Origin: Apiospora phragmitis
Lineage: Eukaryota; Ascomycota; Sordariomycetes; Amphisphaeriales; Apiosporaceae
Assembly (NCBI GenBank): GCA_038363925.1
Contig: JAQQWL010000010.1
Coordinates: 992,001 to 1,056,000 of the forward strand
Length of the DNA stretch: 64,000 bases
Reading direction: 5' to 3'
The notes beneath the pieces are model-generated. The model saw only the letters and a program-made list of their open reading frames with translations, had not been told where the DNA came from and searched no databases. Below, in pieces: positions 36,396-46,885 of the stretch; within the stretch, counting starts at the first letter, position 1; the number at the start of each line of letters is the position of its first letter. A program made the position numbers and the translations under genes.

Positions 36396-37102
36396 TATTA
36401 TAACCCGACCTAACCATACGGTTAAAACCCTACCCGCCGGAACGGAACTATTATACCCCGACCAGGCTACGATATTATAACTACCGACCGTATTACTAAT
36501 TATATTAATATAAACTTTCTTATATTATAAAAGCGCGTAAACATAACTATAAAGATATCCTAAATAACGAAAGGATAAACCCGACCCAGAAAAGTAACCA
36601 AGAAGGAGCCACGGAACGAGGAGCGACTAAACCACCACTTTAATAAATAAGCTAGGAGCGACGGGATTACGACGCCCCTAAATAAGCTACTAAAATAGAT
36701 TACCGTGATTTAAAGGATGGATTACCGTGAGCTAATAACGGGATCACCGTAAGCCAACAGCGGGATCACCGTGAGCTAGCGGACGTTCTAACGGATTAAT
36801 AAAAAAAAGATTAAATATATAACGACGGACGTTCCCTATATATTTTATATAAATACTCTCTACTTTAATAATTAATTTAAATATTAATTTTAAATTATTA
36901 ATAAAATAAACAGCCTTAACGAAATTATTACGAATACCCCTAAACTTACGCACCTTAATTACTATTCGTTCCTATAAACTATTACCTATTATATTAATAA
37001 AAGCGACTTTTATCGCACGTTCGGATACTCTCTCGTATTATTAATATAAACCCTAATACGTTTTACTAGGTTTCTTTTAAAACCCAGATAGCGTTCGTTA
37101 CA
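36396..37102 (+). repeat. E3 3' LTR
   Basis: 707 bp, beginning TATTATAACCCG (RIP-altered TGTTACAACCCG) and ending GTTCGTTACA. The short repeats seen in the 5' LTR are present at about 36700-36785. Confidence 0.9.
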
Positions 37103-40100
37103 ATATTCTTAATTAAGTTTATATATAAGTATAAATAAGGGTTCCTTCTTATTTTTAAAAAGTATCTTATAATCCTACCGTATATAAAACGGTAAACCTA
37201 TTTCTAATTTCTTATTAAAAAGTGTTTCAAATTATCGATACTTTTTTAATATAATCGTTATAACGTTTAGTTTAAGCTTTTTAATAATAATATATATTTT
37301 AAAAACCTTAAGTTTATTAAAAGGTTGTTTTTTAAACCGCTAACTATTAATTAAACCTTTTTTTAATATATCTTATTAAAATTAACCTATTTTTTAATTA
37401 ATTTTAAAATTATTTACCCGTAACTAGGGTATCTTTAAAATTATATCGTATTTTACGACGTCCGTAATATTATACGTAATTCGTTTATAACGTTTTCCGA
37501 TATTAACCAAAAGGTTCGTAACTTCCTTCCATACTTCTTTATCATTATAAATTATAAATCCTTTATTAACGGTTTTAAATTAATATAAAGCGTTTTTCTC
37601 CTATTATTCGAATTTAAAGTAATTAACGATTTATAATAAAATATAGTTTTTTTATACTCCGTTATCGAGTAGCGCTTTAATATAAACTCTTTTTATATTT
37701 AATATTAATATAATATACTTATAAATAACTTAATCATCCGTTATTTAATATAGGGACCTATTTTAGTCCGCTTATTATTATCCTTTTATAATAAACGGCG
37801 TCTATTTCTCGAATACTACGTTTATAAGTTATTAATAATATTTTATAATCGATCCTCATATTATTATTATTATTCTCTCCATTCTTTATAAAGCGTTTCT
37901 TAATATATTAATAAGGGTATTTTTATACTCTTCCCTATATAAAATACTATTCCTAATACTTAAAGTTCAGGTTTTTCTAATAATTTAAAAGTTTATTAAG
38001 TTTATAATAATTTATAAACGTTTTATAAGTTTTTTAATATAATAAAGAGGTTTTTTTATTAAGTATATACTTATATATTTTAAAAGTATTAAACGTTTTT
38101 TTTTTAAACGTCTATAAGCTCGCGATTTTTTTTAAGTATATTTAAAGTATTAATCTTTAAAGTATTCCTTTTAATCTTATCTTTTTAAATAATATTATTA
38201 TAATTATTATAAGTTTTTTTATATTAATAAGTATACGCGTTATTTGTTTAGAATTAACGTTCAAATTTTTTTAATAATATAATTTGGGTATAATTACGTA
38301 ATAGGTCGCTTACTAATCTTTTAAAAAAATTACTCGTATTTGAGCTTCTTTATAAAGTGTTCTGTATAAACGTCATATATATACGAAATTTATAAGAGCG
38401 TGAAATATCTTTTATAAATAGGGGAGATTTATAAGTTATTCTTTATTATATAGTTATTATAAATTTTTTAATTAAAACCGGCCGTAATAAGTATTTAACG
38501 TAAGTATTTCGAGTTAAGGTAAAAAATATTAAGGATAATTAACCACCCGTCGGTCCTAAAGTCTTTAAATTTAATAATTTTATTTATTAGCTCGTTTATT
38601 AATATATTTATTAAATATTCGTAATTTATTAATTATTTTAATTAGTTTATAATATTATTTATTAAATTACTATTTTCGTTATAAAGAAGGGGTTATTTTT
38701 TTCGTATTATCGCAACGCTTCGGCTATAATCCTTCCCGCCTTTCGGAACTTTAAAAAACTATCCAATATTTTCTTTATTTATTAAATAAAAGGTATACCT
38801 ATCGTTATAGCAAGTTATTTAAAATAAGCTACCGTATTTAATAATAACGTTACTATTTTTAATAACTATTATAAAAATATCTTTTACTTTAATAACATTA
38901 ACGTGTTATTTTTTTAAAACTCGTTAGAAATCCTTCCTCGGTACTTAATATTTTCGAATATAATATCTTAATTTTTAATAATTATAATAGATATTACGTA
39001 ATTTTTTATTTTATTTATTATATTTAATAATATTAAAGTTTATAAGCTTATTATAATAACTATACGCTGTAATATTTTTAAATAATATATAATTATATTA
39101 ATATAATCGCCCCGTATTAATTTAAGTTCGATTAATTTATTATTAAGGTCCGCCCTACTTTTTACGGCGTTGTTTGTATATACGAGTATCGATTTTAATA
39201 ATAAATTTTATACACGAAAAAAAGTTATTAATAGTATTAAGCTGGCTAAGTTTGTTTTTAATGTTATCCTTTAATTCTCGGTAATATATTATAATTTTCG
39301 TAGTTTCGATATAATTTAATCGAATTATAATACGTTAGAACTCGGCTATATAAAAAGTGGCTAACCCTTTTTATTTAAAGGTTTTAAGCTCCCTTTCCGC
39401 CTATCGCTTTTTGTCGGGGTCTTAAAAAAACGATTTAAAGGCTTATTCGAAGCCGTTATAACTTTTGAAATACGTTATACCTCTATACGGCATAGTTTAA
39501 CTTATTAATCGTTTTTTATAAGTTTATTTAAATAAGGTTTAAATTAAGCGAGTACCTTATTTTTAAAAAACGAGGCGGCGTAAATAACTCGTTAAGTAAC
39601 GTTTTAAAACGTCCTTTTATAAAATTATTAATAAACTTTAATTTAAATAAAAAAACCTCGAAAGTTTCCGCTTATTCCGTTAAAAAGGGTTAACGTATTA
39701 ATCTTTATACCTTTTTTTAATATAATAAAGGTTTAAATAATATTAATAATTATACGAAAAAAACGCACCTTTTCGGGTAACTTATCGATATTATAAGGTG
39801 TTTATCTTAGGGTATTTTTAATTAAGAGCTCGTTACGCTCTTTTTTAAATTTAATATAATAATATTAATAATTAGCGCTCTTTTATTTGAATTCCTTAAT
39901 TCGTTTAATTAATATTTATTATATAGGCTCATTATTATTATTATTATTATTAACGTTTATAACAAAGTTTTATTAAAAAGTATTAAAAGTGGCGATATAA
40001 ACCTTTTTTTATCGAACGGTATTATTAAAGTTAGGTATAAATATAATTCTTATAATATTATTATTTAAAGGTTTAAATAATAATTTATAAAAATAAAAAT

Positions 40101-40108
40101 AATTAAAA

Positions 40109-40739
40109 TATAACGAATATTATTTAAGTTTTAAAAAAAACTTAATAAAACGTATTAAGATTTATATTAATAATACGAAAAAATATTTAAACGTATAATA
40201 AAAATCGTTTTTATTAATATAATAATTAATAAAAATAAATAATAATTAAGATATATAAGTTTAAAAATATTCGTAATAATTTCGTTAAAATTATTTATTT
40301 TATTAATAAATTAAAATTAATATTTAAATTAATTATTAAAATAAAAAATATTTATATAAAATATATAAAAAACGTCCGTTATTATATATTTAATTTCCTT
40401 TTTTATTAATCGGTTAAATTACTTAGCTCACTTTTATATTTTAATAATCCGGGTAATCCCTTTATAAGTTAAATTACCGACTTACTTCGCCGTTTTTAGT
40501 AATCCCCGTAATTTATTACGTAACGTTATCCTTACTGCTTCCTTGGGCCGTGTCTAGCCTACTACGGTTTAAGATACTGTTATTGTGGTTGCCGTACGCT
40601 TTTATAATATTAATACGTTTATATTAATATAGTTAGCGGCGCGGTCGGTGGCCGTGACATCGTACCCTGGGCGGGGTATCGTAAATCCGGCCCGGTGGTT
40701 TTATAGGTCTTAGCCGCATAATTAGGTCAGGTCGTAATA
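40109..40739 (-). repeat. E1 5' LTR
   Basis: Starts TATAACGAATATT and ends GGTCGTAATA. Paired with 17689-18326. The next five bases (40740-40744, tatac) are the target-site duplication. Confidence 0.85.
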
Positions 40740-41449
40740 TATACTTTATAATTTAATTAATTATACGGTTAAAATAATAACCTTTAAAAACTTTATTTAA
40801 TAAAGTATAAATTAATTCCATTATAACGTATTTAATATTTTAAAATTTATCGGAATTTTTATTTTTAAATATTTCTATATTATTTTAATAAGTACGAGTA
40901 TTATGTCCGGGCTCTCCGTAGATTTTATAACGCTGTGAACGCGTCTTAAACGTTCTCGTACGAATATTCTTTTAACGCGATTCGTTTTATAACTATTTAT
41001 TATTATTTTTTTTAAAACTATAAATCTTTTTTAGCTTATATATAAAATAATCTTTTATCTTATAGCCGTTTTTTTTTCGTACGGCGGCGCCGGCTAAACA
41101 TTTTATTCGCCTTTCGTAGTGCGGTTACTTTACTTTTTAATAGAACGAGCCGGTGTGTAACTTATATTATACTTTTCGTAATTTAGTTAAGCTTAATTAA
41201 AATTAATATCGGAGAGTTATTTTAATATCGCGTGATTTAATTTCTAACGTACTCGGTTTAAAATTAAGCTTTAATTAAGTTATTTAAAGTTCTTAATTCC
41301 TAGGGTATAAATAAATTAAAAGAAGTCGCCGGAGGCGTCGTGTTATAGTGTGTATAGACTAACTACTACGCCATAAAGCAAAAGCTTCGGAAATAACTCT
41401 TCGGGTCATTTCTGTCCAATTCTACGCCTTAAGTGCTACCCCGCGGGGG

Positions 41450-42960
41450 ACTAACCCGCCGATCGTAATACGTCGGCGTATATAGCTTTATATTTAATTA
41501 TAAAATAATATATGCCGGATTATACGATATAAGTCCTACTTTTTAAAAACCTCTTTAAATATTTAAAATAATAAAAGTAGCTTAGAACGCTTTTAAGAAC
41601 GCTGGTAAGAAGTCCTCCGTTAAGATATAAATAATATACGCTCGTATAAAACGCTCGATTTCTTTTTTATATAAGCTTTTTAATATACGAAAATAACCGA
41701 TATTAAAAAGTTAAAGCTTATATAATAAATAAATAAATATATAAAATATAATAATCGAGTTCTTTTTATAATAAAGTTTAAAAGTTATTAAATAGTAGCT
41801 CTTATAATCGTTAAAGATTAATAAGCGATAAACACATTTTATATAAAACTTCGTATATTTATTAAAATATCGAATTTAATCCTCGCTTTTTTCGTTCGTA
41901 ATTTAACCGTTTTTAATAATTATAATTATTTAATCCTTTAATAATAAGCTGTTTTCGTAATAAAAAAAGAGGTACGTTTTCCCGGTAAATATAATATACG
42001 AAGGGATGGCGTAACTATATAATCCGACGCCTTAAATAATTATAACTTATTCCCGGTTCTTTTACTAAACTACCCTAGGCTTCTCGTACTAATCGAAGGT
42101 TATAACGATTATTTCGAACGAGATTTAGCTTATAAAAAAGCCGGTCTCGTCGAAATTATAAATATCCTCTGTTTAGATCTTATATTTATTAATTATATTT
42201 TATACGAAGGTAAACTACGCGCAATACGCGTTAAGATTTTTGTAAAAAACTCTTTAATAATCGATTCTTTAATTAAAACGCGTCCGGAGGTCTAATTATT
42301 ATTATATAAAGTTAGATGCTTAATTAATATCGACGCGTCTCGCGTTACATTAAAGGAATAATTAGTTCGCTATATCTTTAATATTACTTGTTTAAAAAAA
42401 ACAATTACGTATTTAATTCGATTATATATCGAATTATTATATTTTTTTCGAAAATAATAAACTTTTATATTAATAATTATATATTTTATTATAAAATACC
42501 GCCGTAATATTAGAGACGTAAAGTTATATAAAAGATATTATAAACTTATACTATAGATTAAAAACTTAATTTAAGACTATTTTAAAGCGTTTAAAGTATT
42601 AATTATAATAAAATAATAAAAAAGAGATAAAATAAACTTAATTATTAAAAATTATAAGAAAATAATTAATTAAATTATATAGTTAATTAAATCGTGGGGT
42701 ATATTAATATAAAGTTAAACTTAACTTAATTAATAGCTTAATATATTAATTCGGTTTTTACAAGTGGTAATAAAACTTATTAATTCTTATTAAACTCACT
42801 TTTAATAAATATATCGACGAGACGGCGTTAGATATACGATCGAGGGGCTAATTATTTACGGGCGGATTCGTAAGTAGCTGCTCGAGCTTTACGTCGCGCA
42901 CGGTAGCCTGTGCACGTTTTTAAATATCGAATAAAAATATCGTTATAAAGAGTAGAAATA
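41450..42960 (-). pseudogene. Pogo/Fot1-type transposase remnant of the outer transposon
   Basis: On the minus strand the DDE signature of pogo-like transposases can be read at about 42129-42168 (EDIYNFDETGFFIS). Farther on come IIFTGKTYLFFYYENS, a degraded LLQPLDVG-like stretch (LYKL, stop, LFNIGYFRIFKKLYKKEIER) and a C-terminal piece near 41460-41560. An Arg/Ala-rich N-terminal segment (RARRKARAATYESARK) is at about 42860-42910. Stops such as TAA before TEDIYNFDE fit RIP. Such enzymes excise and insert TIR elements at TA, which agrees with the flanking TIRs and TA duplications. Confidence 0.7.
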
Positions 42961-43071
42961 AACGAGAAAAATAAGGGTAATAATTACTTTAAAAGATAAA
43001 AAGTAATAATTAAATTAAATAGTCTTCTAATTAAGATACACGGTAAAAGACGCGTTCGTAGGGTAAAACGC

Positions 43072-43113
43072 GGTGGTCCGTAACGGGGTGGCCCGTGAGG
43101 GGGTACTTTAGCT
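43072..43113 (-). repeat. Right terminal inverted repeat of the outer DNA transposon
   Basis: Inverted copy of 16217-16258, followed by TA at 43114-43115. Confidence 0.8.
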
Positions 43114-43115
43114 TA

Positions 43116-43520
43116 CCGTTCTGGAAATGGTGCAGTGATTGGGTATCATCGTAGTGAGCGACCCCGGGTAAGGGGTGTTTCATACGTTCCGAAAACTTGT
43201 CTACCTGCCCCATCACGTGTATGTAGGCGATCGTGCGGTCGAGAACAAGAACCTTGGCGGTATACTTAACGGAGCCCAAGCTTCGGGAAAGCCCGAGGAT
43301 GTCGAAACCTGACAGGAAGCAAGGCGATTGGTCTTTCGCAGGCTTAGCTGCATTACTATAGGGCAGCTAGTTCATCTCATTCACTGGCACGGCCACCTGG
43401 CCTGGAACTAAAAATGACCTATCGCGGTTGCCACTGACTCGCGACCGCGACCCCTTTACCAGCATGTCCCAGGCTGCCAGGCAGCTGAGGATCATGCATC
43501 AAGGCGCAAGAAACACGAAA
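43116..43520. other. Host flank right of the transposon, with a cut minus-strand ORF
   Basis: A minus-strand open stretch (43279 to the TIR) reads LGSVKYTAKVLVLDRTIAY, then IHVMGQVDKFSERMKHPLPG, and runs into the TIR. It may be a gene fragment interrupted by the transposon insertion, but no family is recognised. Confidence 0.35.
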
Positions 43521-44046
43521 GTCAGAAACCCATGCCATAGCACTACCACACGTTCGGCATCACCTGGTCAAGAACGTGTCCGAGTGGAACAAGGCTCGCG
43601 AGTAGTTCAACAAGGCCACGGTCAAGGGCATGATGGACGCCAACCCGGACCCGACCCACCTAATCGCCGCCGCCTGCTACAACATGCAGTACAAGCTCGA
43701 GACGCCCGCCAACGTCGACTCGACGGCCAGCTTGGAGTTCAAGCTGGGTGCCCTCAAAACCAAGTGAGTTTCCTGTTTACTTATCCGTTTGGCAGTGGCT
43801 TCTTCTCTCTTCCCCACACGTCCGCCGGAATATCGTTGCTGCTACACTGAGGCCACCCCCCAATTTCAGGTTCAAAGAACAAATTTCTGACCAACTCGTT
43901 GCTAGCTTTGACTGCATGTACATCAAGGGCCCCAACAACTTTTACACCGAAGGTGACAACGGATACGTCAACGTAAGTCAAGACGATCAACTCGACCCTA
44001 TGGGCTCTTGACTAACACGTATAACCAGCTTGCTTACGACTACTAA
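43521..44046 (+). pseudogene. Small fungal protein of unknown function, 5' truncated, with a RIP-like stop
   Basis: Three 3' exons are well defined. The first reads HHLVKNVSEWNKARE, TAG, FNKATVKGMMDANPDPTHL and IAAACYNMQYKLETPANVD. Intron 43764-43869 (GTGAGT/CAG) rejoins to KFKEQISDQLVASFDCMYIK. Intron 43973-44028 (GTAAGT, CTAAC branch, CAG) precedes the last exon, LAYDY and stop at 44046. The TAG near 43606 stands where CAG (Gln) fits, a CpA-to-TpA change. No start codon can be linked upstream, where all frames are closed or reach the transposon flank. The gene is probably inactivated by its neighbour. I do not recognise the family. Confidence 0.55.
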
Positions 44047-45060
44047 ACCGACTGATGCACTTTCGACAAGGCCACCAGCGATCTGACTTGCAAATAGAAA
44101 GGCTCTTCCTTTCTTTCTGGTGAACAAGCTAGTGCGATAAGTGTATTATATGGAGTATAGCAATGGGATCTTTTCGTATCGATATTTATCCATCGTGTTT
44201 AAGGGGTTCCTGGTTTTGATGGATTGGGAGTGGTGTTATCATTTGTGTCTTCCGGTTGGTGCGAGATGACTTTCCTAGAAAAAGGGGCGCTATTTCTGTA
44301 GCTAGGTTATTCAAGCTTCATCTGAATTCCCACTCCACTCTTTTCATGACCCACGTGCTTATTGTGCTCATGAACATGCCTAAGGGGGCGTTTCAATTGA
44401 GCTGGTTGCATCTGGTGAGATGGTGCGTACGGCCCTGACAGCCACCGGGACTAGCCGAGCCGATTTGGCTGGTTTTTGGCTGGTTTTCCCGTTGATCGTC
44501 CCGTTAGTTGTTTAAATTCCGCAGCGTGTTTCAAATGGGAACAGCCCGGGGGGGTCCTGGAAGTGGCCTGGGGGAAGGCTTGGAAGAGCCCTAGGGAGAA
44601 GCTTAGGGGAGGCCTGGGTGAGGCCTACCCCTTTTTAGCTAGTTAGTAGATTATGGGCACACTATTTGCAATTAGCCGTTCCTAGTGATCTGATTGGATA
44701 AAGGCTTAGAGCCCGAGCGTTCTACTGATTTAGAATGTAGCTGATTCCCGAGCGTGGTTTTGAAACGCGTTACTAAAGTCTGTTGCTTATATGCTTTTAT
44801 ATAAAAATCGGCTAAAACTTATGTTAGTCAGCTCGGATGAAACGCACCCTAATAAGGTTTCGGAGTATCCGGGCATCGCCAGGGCTGAATATACTTACCT
44901 ACCTACCTTATAAAAACTTAAACTTACTCTTTCCTTTTCTGGCCAAAACTTTCTCCCATAATTTAGTCTCCTCTTGTATGCACTGATCCATTACTTACAT
45001 TTTTATCTTTATCCTGTCTTTTACGAACTTCACAACCGCTAAATAGCTGTCTTGTGCGCC
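44047..45060. other. Intergenic stretch with degenerate GC-rich short repeats
   Basis: At 44540-44635 a G-rich segment has several imperfect units resembling GGCCTGGG-GAAGGCTT. At 44700-44880 lies sequence of a repeat-like type (CCGAGCG occurs twice) that may be a decayed non-autonomous element. No gene is recognised. Confidence 0.35.
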
Positions 45061-45640
45061 ATGGCTACGTCCCTCCCACAAGACCTGATCAGAGATGATC
45101 CCCAGCTAGTATGGCTCAACTCCATCTGTCTCCCAAGTTGGAAAGCACGTTCAAAGCAACGTCACATCGCGCGGCCAGAGAGACCCGAGTATACGCGTGG
45201 GTCTGGTACATAATCGTCCTATTCATGAACTTCCTTATCCATAAAGGGGCCAACGCGTTCTACGATTCCTAGCGGCAGCTGCACCCTAACGCCAACTATC
45301 GTATAACCGCGCCTGGCTATGCTGTGTAACAAACGTAGTCGCGTACGGAATCATACAGGCATCGGTCGGGGCGATTTAAGCCTCTTAGACTTATGATCCA
45401 TACAGAATCAAAAAGAAAGAGCTGCAATTTTCCACTGCGATTATATCATTAGGCGGGCATGCCTTCGTCGGTCTGTGAACGTCCACACGACCCATACTCG
45501 GAGGGCGTATCTATACCCCATCAGGCGTGGGAGGCAAGCCAACTCTGTTTCGGCTGCTGGTGGAAGCGCCAATGCCGCGTTTGCTGTAGGGGAGAACCAA
45601 CATGGTGTCTGGTGCGGAAGGTAGAGCCAAAGTGATTACC
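45061..45640 (+). pseudogene. Decayed polytopic membrane protein gene
   Basis: Coding-like pieces follow each other in several frames: MATSLPQDLIRDDPQLVW; then SPKLESTFKATSHRAARETR and VYAWVWYIIVLFMNFLIH; then RQLHPNANYRITAPGYAV; then NVVAYGIIQASVGAI, stop, AS, stop, TYDPYRIKKKELQFSTAIIS; then GGRIYTPSGVGGKPTLFRLL. Hydrophobic helices suggest a membrane protein. Stops at FYDS(TAG)RQL, GAI(TAA)AS(TAG)TYD fit former TGG, CAA and CAG codons, that is C-to-T at CpA. Frame changes also occur. The family was not identified. Confidence 0.45.
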
Positions 45641-46293
45641 TACAGAATCACCGGGGGGGGGGGGAGGGGGAACTTCTAAACATTGCACCTTCCGAAGGAG
45701 CTTGATTTGGTCATCGAATGGCTCTGAGGGTGGCCTATTATGCGATAAATTGAGGCAGGCGTAATCAAGGTGTAAATCCCATTCTTAAGGAAGCAAGCGC
45801 AGCAAGTGCACCTAAGTATATAGTAGCGACTTCCCCAATAACACGTCGTTACCACTTTCGAACTACCACGAACCGAAATCAAGCTTTCCCAAAACAACCT
45901 TCAATTTTACCAAACTAAATTTGAAAATAACAAAAATACTTACGAACATACCTAGGTATACTGAACCATCAACGAACCTATCTTCGTACTCGACATTAGC
46001 ACATCAGTTGTCGGATCGATTGGCATGTGGCTCTGAAAATGGAACATGATCCAGTTCCTCTGGTACACAATCTTCCAGTGGGCGGCCCGTCTCTTTCTCT
46101 AGATGCTACGGACAACCATTTCCAGACTTGTCAATTACATCTTCCGGTCTTGCTTCCTCGCGGCTTCTGGGTCTGGTTGGGGGAACGCCTCGGGAAGTCC
46201 GCTCCAGTGGCGCAAGTCTAGGGAACATCTAGCGGTACCGTTTGTCTGGTTTTAGGCCAACTGGGTCAATGTCTCGCTGGAGGGTACACATCT
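45641..46293. other. Intergenic stretch with a 12-nt poly(G) run
   Basis: A run of 12 G lies at 45653-45664, followed by A and five more G. Short ORFs here show no family features. Confidence 0.4.
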
Positions 46294-46745
46294 CTACTCC
46301 TCCCGTATAAGGGTGTGTAGTATTCTGGCATAGTCCCCAGTCACCAATGGGCGGCTGGCGGCTGTCCTACCAACCCATGCCAGCAATTTTTTATACAGAA
46401 CGGTTGCATTATACTGTTGTGTTGGGGTCCAACAGCGCCCAATATCACATGTTTCCAGCAGTGTTTGTTCAATATCAGTAGGGCTGTTACATGCAGGCAG
46501 TCGGGCCATTGAACAATCACATTCCTCGGCAGTCAACGGTCAAATGAGGGCTGCCAGAAGCAAATCCAACGCCTGCATGGTAGGACAAGAGTGCCCCCCA
46601 ACATCGATAGCCCCCACACAGTCGCACCCCAAGAATAGACCTGGCAAGGTGGATTAGGCGCGGCCTGCATATCAGCACGCCGAAAGCATTCACACCATCT
46701 CAGACTACACGTGAGATTCGATGCAGTAGGCAAAACATCCCACAC
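46294..46745 (-). pseudogene. Possible remnant of a pathway regulator (low confidence)
   Basis: Two overlapping minus-strand pieces are Cys-rich and coding-like: MWDVLPTASNLTCSLRWCEC with RADMQAAPNPPCQ, then MQALDLLLAALI, stop, LTAEECDCSMARLPACNSPT, DIEQTLLETCDIGRCW and LYKKLLAWVGRTAASRPL. Composition and order recall the C-terminal region of AflR-like cluster regulators, but no Zn2Cys6 domain is present. The location, divergent from the MFS gene, would suit such a role. Treat this as a guess. Confidence 0.25.
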
Positions 46746-46885
46746 ATGTAGGTGCTGGTTTAAAGACCAGAGTGAATCCAGCTGCCGTCGGTAGCTGGCA
46801 TCACGGCAACTTGCAACGACCCCTCACTAGATAGCAAGCACTCCAAACGTTGTTGCCCCCTCTTCGCGTATATGCGCAAACAACA

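Larger units (their letters stand above)
29293..37102 (+). mobile_element. Gypsy chromovirus E3, inserted into E1 pol
   Basis: A full-length 7810-bp element in plus orientation. It has two 707-bp LTRs (29293-29999 and 36396-37102), starts TGTTACAACCCG and ends GTTCGTTACA. Target duplications are atact (29288-29292) and atatt (37103-37107). The empty site is preserved in E2 near 23818-23835 (gtactcctggttaag), confirming insertion into the E1 pol gene. A polypurine tract (AAAAAAGGAGGG) precedes the 3' LTR. The order gag, RT, RNase H, integrase, chromodomain is that of chromoviruses. RIP has introduced stops throughout. Confidence 0.9.
17689..40739 (-). mobile_element. Gypsy chromovirus E1 (oldest retroelement, split by E2 and E3)
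   Basis: An LTR retrotransposon in minus orientation. Its LTRs lie at 17689-18326 and 40109-40739, and its target-site duplications are tatat/tatac, differing by one C-to-T. Its interior survives in three pieces: 18327-19775, 27376-29292 and 37103-40108 (about 6.4 kb in all, equal to the interior of E2). Homology to E2 runs through all three. Remains of RNase H (28380-28460), the reverse transcriptase catalytic strand (I-Y-L-N-N-I from Y-x-D-D, about 28866-28890) and gag are visible on the minus strand. All frames are broken by RIP-type stops. Confidence 0.85.
16217..43113 (-). mobile_element. RIP-degraded TIR DNA transposon (pogo/Fot1-like) carrying nested Gypsy elements
   Basis: The whole 26.9-kb AT-rich block is bounded by a perfectly placed inverted repeat pair: 16217-16258 and 43072-43113, each beginning AGCTAAAG and sharing CCCCCTCACGGGCCACCCC. 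Each is flanked by TA, the target duplication of Tc1/mariner-pogo elements. The right arm holds a decayed pogo-type transposase on the minus strand. Removing E1 (17689-40739) leaves about 3.8 kb of outer element. That is long for Fot1-type elements (about 2 kb), so a further insertion or an extra ORF is possible. Base composition changes sharply at both ends. Stops at former CAG, CAA and TGG codons fit C-to-T change at CpA (RIP). No intact ORF remains. Confidence 0.75.

Noticed and set aside
22234..36953. Three small ORFs (22234-22434, 31324-31554, 36744-36953) inside the AT-rich block
   Set aside because: They lie within RIP-degraded Gypsy sequence and match neither the sense pol frame nor the antisense ORF; chance frames.
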